Origin: Dichetophora obliterata
Taxonomy: Eukaryota; Arthropoda; Insecta; Diptera; Sciomyzidae
NCBI GenBank assembly: GCA_963920525.1
Contig: OY986436.1
Span: 89,782,470 to 89,846,469, forward strand
Direction of reading: 5' to 3'
Length of the DNA: 64,000 nucleotides
Shown: piece by piece, positions 55,575-64,000 of the stretch
Layout of the letters: each line of letters opens with the position of its first letter
Numbering within the stretch: the stretch's first letter is position 1
Program-made: the position numbers and the translations under genes
Notes under the pieces: generated by a model
What the model was told of the DNA's origin: nothing
The model's input: the letters and a program-made list of their open reading frames with translations, nothing else
Database searches by the model: none

Positions 55575-57063
55575 ATGCAATTAATTATATTATATTTTGA
55601 ATTATTATTATTTGAACAGGTGTCCACTAATTTAGCGAACAACACAACAAGTGCAGATAGTTTACTTCACAATTCTGCAATTAAAGCTAAAATTATTAAA
55701 GGAGAATTTAAAATAAATATCAAAAGAGGGAGGTCTGGGATGCATTTGAACAAATTGAAAATGAAAATTGAGAGGAAATTAAGAACTTTGTAACGTGCAA
55801 GTCTTGTTTAAATGTATACAAATTTTCCAACAACTGCACTTCAAATTTAGTCAAGCATAAGTGCTACATATGAGAGAAAACCCACAGTGAAAGTATTTCT
55901 TCAAAAGTGGATATAGAAGAAAGAAAAAATGGAGTTCGAATTTTGACTAAATGGTGCATTGAAAATTTTCGATCCTTTTAAATTGTTGAAGATTCAGGTT
56001 TAGAAAAATTTGCGGAATTTCTTATAACTTTCTTATATTCGTTTACATAACCATATTTTCTATGTCAATCATTTGCTTCACAATGCATTAGAAAAGTCTA
56101 TGAAAGATGTGCTTGAAGTAGACGAATTGTGCAATATGTAAAGTATTTAAAAAAATCGGATAAATTCGACTTTAAAAACAACACTTAAGAGTTTATCGTC
56201 TACACGATGGAATACTATATATTATTTATTTTATTCTATTAAAAGAAATACTTTAGAGATTAAAAATATTTTAAATGATAGAAATGAGCTACACAGGATA
56301 AATAACATAAATTTAAGTTACATAAGCCCTATAGCAAAACAACTCACGAATTTTGAAGAAAAATCGAAGAAGTTGGAGGCTGAGAACTGTTCAACTCTGC
56401 ATTTAGTTTTAGTTTATTTATATAATTTGAAAAAATATGTACTTCAAGCGAAGAAGCTCTCGATATTGTGCGAAATTTAAAAGAACGTTTACAAAACTAT
56501 TTAGAAAATCTTGTTCTTCCAAATACAAGTATTTACCACAAAATTGCCCTATTTTTATTTTATTCAGCAAATAAACTTACTCAACTTACTAATATTGAGA
56601 AAATTTGCATAAGGGAAGATGCAAAAAATTATGATGAGTTACGCTGTTGAAAGAATTGATGAAGATGAAACCGTACCTATGCCTATAGCTTTATCTAATG
56701 ATGCCCAACTTTTTCAAGATTTTGTTCAACCAGTTGCAGTTTAAAGTACTGACGATAAAATAATAAACGAACTTACTGCATATGAAAACTGCAATGTAGT
56801 TTTTCATGATGAATTCAATCCATTGCAATGGTGGTTTTTGCATAAATCAGAGTTTCCGTTAATGTACAAAATGAGCTGTAAAATACTAGCGACGCCAGCA
56901 AGTAGCGCTGCATCGGAAAGAACTTTCTCAATGGCGCGTCATTTAATTTCAGAAAAACGTACCTTAATAGGATCAAATCCTGTAACCATTAACCAAATAA
57001 TGTTTTTGCATTCAAATATTAAAAATAGCAAACTCGTACTAGAAATTATGGATGAAATTTGAA
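55575..57063 (+). pseudogene. Hermes/hobo-like hAT transposase relic
   Basis: Pieces in order: an N-terminal segment with IKAKIIKGEFKINIKRGRSG (55676-55740); a BED zinc finger, CKSCLNVYKFSNNCTSNLVKHKC, split by nothing but in a shifted frame (about 55795-55865; key residues C, C, H, C); WCIENFRSF near 55953; a middle region with stops; then a clean C-terminal 79 codons (56823-57062) with the dimerisation motif ASSAASERTFSMARHLISEK. Spacing and order match hobo/Hermes transposases, but about six breaks and a lost part of the core make it dead. It lies inside the 51027-57795 interval. Confidence 0.88.
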
Positions 57064-57667
57064 CAATTAAGTGTATTTGGTTTCTTATTCTTATTTTAAT
57101 TTAATATGTTAATTTTGTTTAAAAACTTTTTATTTTCTTTATTAATTTTTTTAAATGCAAATGAATATTGATTAATTTTAAAATTTTTTTTGTTAATTTT
57201 ATTTTATTTATGTATTAACAAATTCATTTTTAGATTTTTTTTAATTGTAACCATCGTTGTATGAGTTAAACGTATTAATAAACATCAAAATGCTATAAAA
57301 GCTATAAAAACAATATTAATTTCGTTTTCCAAATTTTCCAAATATAATAAGAATTTAAAAAAATTTTCAATAAACTTTTTCTTTATATTATTTATTGCTA
57401 ATTAACGTATATTTTTCCCTCAAAGCTCAAATAATATAATTTTCTTATAAATATATGTATATCATTCTCAGTTTCAAAGCTTCCTAAAATCCCTTGCATT
57501 AAGTTTCCTAACAATTTTCCTCCTATTAATCAATTTCTATGTACATGTTTGTATGTGTACTTATTTCACTACAAGTACTTGGTGTACCGAAATATTACTC
57601 ACAGAATAACACAAGAATTCAAGTTTAATTAATTTTCAGTGCTTTACTGTTTTTAGTACAATACACA
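57064..57667. other. AT-rich DNA downstream of the hAT relic
   Basis: Very T-rich; no feature beyond the right inverted repeat that begins at 57668. Confidence 0.4.
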
Positions 57668-57914
57668 AATGTTTTCCTTCTATGTTTACTTGTGCTCATT
57701 CGTAATGGGTAGCTGAGAGTGAAAGAGTATAAACATTTCTTTTCGTAGCAAGTGTGTTGAAGCTGCTAACGAATGCATTCATGCAGATGCCTATTGCATA
57801 ATGTTTGGCGGATGAAAACACATATAAATTATGTTATTTTATTGTAATGAAATCATATTTCAATTTATCATACAGTTCTATTATCTGATATCAAAAATGA
57901 TATCAAAGAACCAT

Positions 57915-58256
57915 ACTTAGAAGCAAAACGATTTTATTCCAATGACTTGTTAGTAGCAAAACAGTCCTATTCCATATTTGGTAGCAAAACGATTCTATTC
58001 CTTTGTGTTTATTTGTTTGGCAGACAATGAGTAGCAAATTAAGTCTATTCCAAATAATTACACCATATTTAATGTCATTCTTATTAGAGAATAGTATTAC
58101 CTACTCAGTATTGTTAAAATGATTGAAGTGTTGAGACGTACTTATTTTTAAAGGGAAGCTTAATAAATAAAAGTACATTGTAAAGTTTATTAAATTGTTT
58201 TACTAAATTGTTCTATTTCAGTTGTTTGGTGTCAAAACAGTTATATTCCATTTTAA
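57915..58256 (+). repeat. Degenerate GTAGCAAAACGATTCTATTC repeats
   Basis: Five copies of a ~22-bp core (57918, 57951, 57980, 58031, 58229) of the form GTAGCAAAACrrTyCTATTCC at irregular spacing, the first four 30-50 bases apart. Non-coding. Confidence 0.65.
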
Positions 58257-58299
58257 TTAAATTAATTTAACTAAAACTACTGTTTTTATTTTATTGTGC

Positions 58300-58515
58300 T
58301 TTATAATATTTTAATATATAAAAGGCAAGCACGCTGTTCCGTGTCCAATATCTCTCAAACTGTTCAGCCTGAAAGTATGCACATCTTAATACATAAAAGG
58401 CAAGAATTCAGCTCCGCACACAGTATTTCTCAAATTATAAATACGGTATTTTTTGACCGTAAAGTAATTTTACAAGACACACTGTTCTCAAAAATGTTCA
58501 GCCTGGAAGTATGCA
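58300..58515 (+). repeat. Short interspersed duplications
   Basis: TAAAAGGCAAG occurs at 58318 and 58396, and CTGTTCAGCCTGAAAGTATG-like sequence at 58360 and near 58493. A chance 83-codon frame spans them. Confidence 0.45.
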
Positions 58516-59718
58516 CAGAAAATATATTTGATACTTATCAATGGTAATATTGGGTTATTTTAATACATAGTACGTTTTTGATCTAACTACCTCTTTTTTC
58601 ATCCTTTTCAAAAAAAAGTTATGACGAATTTAATGAAATTCTTTTGATGGATTGCACCAAAAAATATAATTGTATCAGCCGCAAAACGTTGCAAAGCCAG
58701 TTTGTTAAGTTGTGTATAAATATGATTGCTACCAAACTTGACCTTTTTCCATTTTTACACTTGAACTAATTTTTCAACACTGATTCAATACGTAAAGTGT
58801 TATTTAAAGTGGTACATATGTATTTTTAACAAATCAATTGAATAAATAAATCAAACTTTAAAACAGGGAACGAAAATAAACCGAACGATATTTTAATGTG
58901 CCTCGCATGGCATGAATTTCCGTTCGGTTGCGTATATGTCAGTGCAGACGAACATAAATGTTATTTTTCTGTATCGTTCGACAGCATGGCATACACTACA
59001 TTATAATTATGTTTGCATACTCTCTACTCAACACATTCGGCATACGATATTTTTTACGTTGGCTATTCTCTCTCATTTTGGGTCTCAGAATCAGTGTTGC
59101 CAACACTTTTTCATATGTATAATATTATATATATAATGTAAAAAATGTATTTTCAACCAACTCTTGGATATTTAACTCTATTTGTGCAAAAATTCCCTCA
59201 TCATCAGATGAATCGTAATATTTATATACAGACACGGGGTTTTGAAATATTAAATTTCAAGAAGCCTTCTAGTATGTCACAGCAATAGCAAAATACATGT
59301 TTTAAATCTTTTTCAATAAACACTATATCACATTACGCATATGCAATTCTATTTTTTTTCATGCTCTGTTTTTACAATGTTCATTGCGCTTTTTACTTAC
59401 CTTTCCATTCTATGTTATTAAATACACTTATAGGTTTTAATTTTGCGTAAATTAAAATTTTAATTTGCAAATATTTTATTCATAAGAATGCGCTAACATT
59501 AAAACCTTAACAGATCGGAACAAACAATTTTTCTATTGTTTCTAAAAAAAAAACCGGCAACACACTTAAAAACAAGCATTGAAAACTTTAAATAATTATT
59601 TATAAAAAATATTCACTTTTCAAAACAAGCTAGAAAAAGCTAGAAGATTAGGGTTGTCAATTCGGTGACCAGCGTGTAGATTGACTCGTAGAAGATTTAC
59701 ATTTACTGTTTAGATCGC

Positions 59719-59841
59719 TTTCAGAAAAGAACAAAAAAGCTTGAGTGTCTCCTTGATGCTCTGTTAACTATTTGCCCAACGTCTAATACTAGCGAACGCG
59801 TTTTTTCTGTGTCAACTATTATTAAAAATAAATTTAAATTG
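59719..59841 (+). pseudogene. hAT dimerisation-domain relic
   Basis: FQKRTKKLECLLDALLTICP followed by TSNTSERVFSVSTIIKNKF reads as the conserved C-terminal end of a hAT transposase (P-T-S-x-x-S-E-R-V-F-S). It ends soon after in stops, and nothing upstream to 58864 matches the rest of the protein. Its place inside the TIR/TSD-bounded hAT supports both calls. Confidence 0.72.
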
Positions 59842-59852
59842 ATTTTTTATAT

Positions 59853-62800
59853 CAAATATTTAATATCTAATTGAAAAATACCATACTTATACTTGCTAAT
59901 ATTTTGAGTTAAGATAGATACACGTTAAATTACTTACAAACGGTTTTTTCTTTTATTTTGGATTAAATTTAAAGAGCTGTCATTTTCACTATTGTAAATT
60001 TTTTAAATAACATGGAAATAACAGTAGTAAATGCAGTTTACTTATGTTTTTTTTTAAACTGCAAAAATTATTACATTATTATTATTATAAATAATAAATT
60101 ATTATTATATTTACTTGTCATTGAAATCCATTTGTGAAAAAAAGACCGAAATATATCATAGACAGATACACCCAAAACTTCAAGATAAATTCCGAAAAAA
60201 TATGTTAGCTTATAATATTGCTAACTTGGCAACTCTGAGCAGAAGCAATAATTTTTTCCCGCTGGTAAGACTTTGTGTGTTCCAAATAAAAGAAGTATAC
60301 TTTAATAAAACTGCTTGCTTTTTTAAAGTTCAAACCTTAGCTGGGAAATTTCGATCACGACTAGTAATCAATTACATTATATTTAAAAAATAGTTGTAAT
60401 GATAAAACAATTCTTATGCAAAAAAAATTCTATTAGTAATTGATTAAAATTACAAATAACCAAAAAATAATCACGATTACTTTAGATTACGCCAAATAAT
60501 AAAAAAAAATAAAAGTACGCAATAAAAAAATCGAAATACTTTTAAATAGGACTGTCATCTACATCGTAAGAAGAAATTAAGAGGTTATGTAATGAGTTCA
60601 TTTACCACTGGGATGACGCTTACACTGTCGAATTGTTTTTGTTTTATTGCATCATTATTCTCTATTCATAGCATTGAGAATCAGGAAGAGTTGCACAGTG
60701 GTGTGAACGCGGAATCAAATAGTTTTCTAGTGCCAATTTTGTTATAACCCTTAAGCCTTTAAGGTGATATTAAAATTAAAACAATTGGCTGCGAACCTGC
60801 TTAAAAGAAACCAAGAGGGTAAATAAATGCTAATATTATTTTTGACAGAGCAGAGTGATAGCTTAAATTAAAAAATTTAATTCCTTATGAATTGAAATTG
60901 TATTTTGCTTACAATCTTAAAGTTAATATTAACATTTAAAATAATTGGCTGCGAACCTATCTTTAACGAACAAAAGAATAAATAAATTCGTATACTTTTT
61001 TTAAAGAGCTGTTTTACTATATCTACAACAAAAGTATGTAGCGTTCATAGTTTTTGTGTTACATGGAAAGTAGTCGCGGTTTGGGGCGGGTTTGTTTGTT
61101 TTTTAATTATAACTCACACGCATAATTTTATTGGTCAATGACGAATCCTTCTATTTTATTCCTACATGAAACAGTATGGCACCACTGTGCGGTGTAATTC
61201 CATGAAAGTTCAGCAATAATCTTATTTGTGTTAGTTCGCACTAATATAGTAAAATTCACAAGGGGCCGCACTCGGATCTTGCTGAACAGGAAGGGCCGAG
61301 CGCTAAAGCATATATAAACTCTTTCAGTGAATTTGTCCAATATATTGGACACGACAGAAAGTAATTTTTAATATTATCTTGCAACGGTTTTTTTTAATTA
61401 ATTTGGTTCTATAAAAAACAATGTACCAACATGACAAAAATAAATTTGGAGAGATATTTGACATTAAAGTCAGTTGGATTTGGTTTTTGTCCTATTTTGT
61501 AAGAAAAACCAACCGTACAAAAATTATATTAATGTTTTTTCTTACTTTTTATGACAATAAAATGATAATATAATTGAGAGGATTTTTTAAATTTTAAAAT
61601 GATTTTAAAATGATAATAAAATTAAGAGTAAGTAGCGCAGGTAAAAATCAAAGGTATGTTTCTTCATCTTTTTTAGAACCGTTATGACAGGAGTATTAAC
61701 CTAAAAAAAAATATTTCGGCTTAGCCTAGCCATTGAAAGGACTTAAGAGACGTTGAAGTGAAATCGTTACAGTGTCAGTCAGATATCTTTAAACCATTTA
61801 GATGTTCTCTTTTCTAATATTAATTATAAATACCTAAGTACTTTCTATAAAGATTGTTTTACATTACAAAAATAGTGATGAATATGGTGAGTTTTAATTA
61901 TCGAAACATGTAAAAATTTCAAAACATTTAAATAAATTTGGAGACTTTTTAAGAGAAAAAAACTTGTTATAAAGTGATTTTTTGGGAGTTAGGCGTTGTT
62001 TCTACCTAGCCACTAATTTCCGCACTTCATCTTTATTTTTAGATAGAATCTTAACCCACTACTACACGGTTTATGATCCAGCTAAAATTTTTTTATGGAT
62101 TTATACACTGAGAAAAGAAGCACACTAAAATCAAAGAACATTTACTCAATATTAAAAAAAAAATTTATTTGTTTCAGCGCAATTTTTTTTTTTAAATGGA
62201 AACTTTTCTTTAAAATAAAGAAATAAATTCCAAAACAAAGAAATAGTTTATTCCTTTAAAGAAAATTTCTATCTTTCTGAAAGAATAATTTCCATTTGCA
62301 AAAAAAATTTGAAAAAATAAATTTCTTTGATTGTAGTCTGAGTGTGTAATTAATTTTTAAAATCAATATAAAAAATAAAACAAATAAAATTTTACTTTGG
62401 AATCCAAATTCTTAATTTTTTGAAATAAATGCTAAATAGATGCAATAAATTGATATTATTTAAAGAAATAATTTCCTTAAAACTAACGAAATTTTAGATT
62501 TTAAAACAAATACCTGTGTTTTTTATTTCAAAGTTGAACTTTTTTCTGAGTTTTTTTAAAATGGAATAACCAGATACACAAACAAAACTTTATGTAAAAA
62601 AGTGGTTTCATTTCCGTCAGAAGCCATATATGGCTGTTCGAAGGAATGCGTGATTTCATGACCTTAACATGTACAATTGAAACACAATTCCATAAACATT
62701 AAACAGTAGTTTTATATTCTATAAAAAAATTATATTATGCAAGTGAACTTACTTACATGTAACAAAGAAAAATTAATATTTTATTTTCTGAATTCTCCAG

Positions 62801-62869
62801 CCATAACGTGATAACACGCACTAATAAAATAAACTGAGATTTTCTTAGCAGCTGTGTTAAAAAAAGAGT
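59853..62869. other. Non-coding interior of the 4.5 kb hAT element
   Basis: No gene recognised; a 92-codon frame at 60115-60393 shows no domain. AATTGGCTGCGAACCT with neighbours is duplicated at about 60782 and 60947 in the same orientation. 62104-62560 is A/T-rich with AAAGAAATAAATT repeats. Confidence 0.4.
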
Positions 62870-62997
62870 CGTGTCGACAGACAGACAAACAGACGGAAAC
62901 GGCTAAATCGGCCCAGTTAGTGATGCTGATCAAGAATATATAATATATCTTCTAAACCAGACACGCCTTTTTATGGGCTTTAGAAAGAGTATAAAAA
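62870..62997 (+). mobile_element. INE-1/DINE-1-like (Helentron) fragment
   Basis: GACAGACAGACAAACAGACG, then GGCTAAATCGGCCCAG, TGATGCTGATCAAGAATATA and a final TTTAGAAAGAGTATAAAAA resemble the conserved block of INE-1-type elements known from flies. It is identified from memory of the family and not by search. Confidence 0.5.
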
Positions 62998-63750
62998 TAA
63001 ATAAACTGAATAGCTAAAAAAATGCTTTGATTATTCATACTAAAACAAGAGCGCCCTGCAAATGTATGCTACCTACAAAACTGGATGCGCCCTTGACACG
63101 CAGCATGTGCTTGAACAAAGATAAAATGTTTTTCTCTCTGCTTTCTCAGTCCCTCAAACAACGCTTCTCATAAGGTTCTTTAGTGTAGCTTATACTACGG
63201 AACAATGATGTTTATGTTCAAGTATGCAACTTGAACTCAACCGAATAATGGCCTTGATAATGAATGCTACACAACATAAACGTTCAGTTCTCTCAAATGA
63301 ACGCTTTACTACCTTAACGAACGAAACGTTAGAGTTTATTTTCGTTCCCTGCTTTAAAAAGAGAAAAGAGTGCTTTCGGCAAATGTCTCCAAAAAGGAAG
63401 TGTGCGGAGAACATGTCGTAGGACAGGCTTTTATACTAGTACGCTAATAAAACACAATACTTTAAGAATATAAAAAAAATTGGTATAGTTTTTACATAAC
63501 AATTTCAGATGAGAATAATTTTTGTTTCATACTTTTAAGAGCGTGCTTTTTAGCAGTCGGGTTTTAAGTTTTTCTTACTTTTTTTTATTTAAATTATTTT
63601 GGGGATATAAATATAATCGAAAATTCTAACTACTAATCAATTGTTTGATGATCAAATTATAAGCAAAAAATTAAATAAGTAAAAAATTTTTTCAGTTCAT
63701 GACTGTGTCATATAGAGGGCGCCTCATTCAATTAAATGTGACGTCACATA

Positions 63751-63976
63751 GTCGGCCTTTGTAGTCTAGTGGAGAGTTGAGAGCTACTCTCAACCCAGAG
63801 GTACCTGGTTCGAATCCGGGCTCGGACATGGTTCTTTTCACTTAATTTCACTTTTTTGTTCTTTCCTACATTTAAGAATTATCCACAACTAAATTGTGGA
63901 ATATGTCGAATTAAAGCAATGGAACAACTAAGGGCTGGAAATGCTTGCCGAGGTAGTAGTAGTAGTATTTTTATTC
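63751..63976 (+). mobile_element. tRNA-derived SINE
   Basis: A-box TAGTCTAGTGG (63762-63772) and B-box GGTTCGAATCC (63807-63817) give an internal RNA polymerase III promoter. A ~150-bp unrelated body follows and ends in a GTAGTAGTAGTAG tail. The head resembles tRNA-Glu/Asp/Val. The window ends just after it. Confidence 0.75.
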
Positions 63977-64000
63977 AGCATTTCATTACATTCTTAATAA

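Larger units (their letters stand above)
51027..57795. mobile_element. 6.8 kb interval bounded by ~125-bp inverted repeats
   Basis: 51027-51153 is mirrored by 57668-57795: ATCTGCATGAATGCATTCGT, then TGCTACGAAAAGAAATGTTT and TGAGCACAAGTAAACATAGA, with scattered mismatches. Inside are the hairpin at 51459-53003, the third 0.95 kb element and the Hermes-like relic at 55575-57063, so it may be an old hAT element swollen by insertions (inference). The first ~30 bases of such an end also lie at 43508-43532 and continue after Gypsy element 2. Confidence 0.6.
58864..63351 (+). mobile_element. 4.5 kb hAT-type element with perfect 8-bp duplication
   Basis: CAGGGAACGAAAATAAAC begins at 58864 and its exact mirror ends at 63351. 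CTTTAAAA flanks both sides (58856-58863 and 63352-63359), with T at position 2 and A at 7 as hAT duplications prefer. The interior has only a short hAT C-terminal relic (59719-59841), so it cannot move by itself. The remaining ~3.5 kb is mostly unrecognised, including an INE-1-like segment. Confidence 0.85.

Noticed and set aside
60115..60393. 92-codon open frame
   Set aside because: No recognisable domain, inside a non-coding hAT interior, AT-rich composition; likely chance.
63751..63830. A functional tRNA gene
   Set aside because: A- and B-boxes are good, but the acceptor halves (GTCGGCC and CTCGGAC) pair poorly, the anticodon loop lacks the invariant U before the anticodon, and a SINE-like body and tail follow.

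Overview
This is eukaryotic, AT-rich, almost gene-free DNA, most likely from a brachyceran fly. The evidence is a Hermes/hobo-like hAT relic, an INE-1/DINE-1-like segment, mariner, Tc1 and PIF/Harbinger remains, two Ty3/Gypsy retrotransposons, and an intronless pseudogene of ribosomal protein S21 that reads like a fly protein. The density and nesting of repeats suggest pericentromeric or dot-chromosome-like heterochromatin (inference). No bacterial genes or CRISPR arrays are seen.

Layout: 1-9728 is a Ty3/Gypsy element on the + strand whose 5' LTR runs off the window. It has a tRNA-Lys-type primer site, a Gag that begins with a RING-H2 finger, a textbook -1 frameshift signal and an open pol. 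Its 3' LTR carries two nested TIR elements with 3-bp duplications, one holding the start of a Harbinger transposase. 9729-17928 holds a foldback-like unit around the RpS21 pseudogene, a hAT transposase relic, a broken mariner and two small elements with perfect 8-bp duplications.

17929-22930 and 34522-39815 are reverse-complement copies of one ~5.3 kb foldback element with ~1.5 kb terminal inverted repeats and the same nested ~0.95 kb element inside. Between them lie a dead LINE (24430-29500, minus) split by a Tc1 element and a MITE, a possible terminal exon of a host gene (29918-30162, minus), a composite element with a Myb/SANT-like fragment, and a 1.1 kb foldback.

43533-49213 (minus) is a complete Ty3/Gypsy element with LTRs that read identical, a perfect AATA duplication and open gag and pol, so it is young. 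Its leader contains an 18-bp minisatellite that forms a 176-codon open frame. 51027-57795 is bounded by ~125-bp inverted repeats and contains a 1.5 kb long hairpin, a third copy of the 0.95 kb element and a Hermes-like transposase relic. 58864-63351 is a 4.5 kb hAT-type element with a perfect 8-bp duplication. The window ends in a tRNA-derived SINE.

The only genes that look able to work are those of the two retrotransposons. Everything else recognised as coding is broken. The most unusual single item is the fusion of a complete RING-H2 (E3-ligase type) finger to a retrotransposon Gag, followed by the -1 frameshift cassette.
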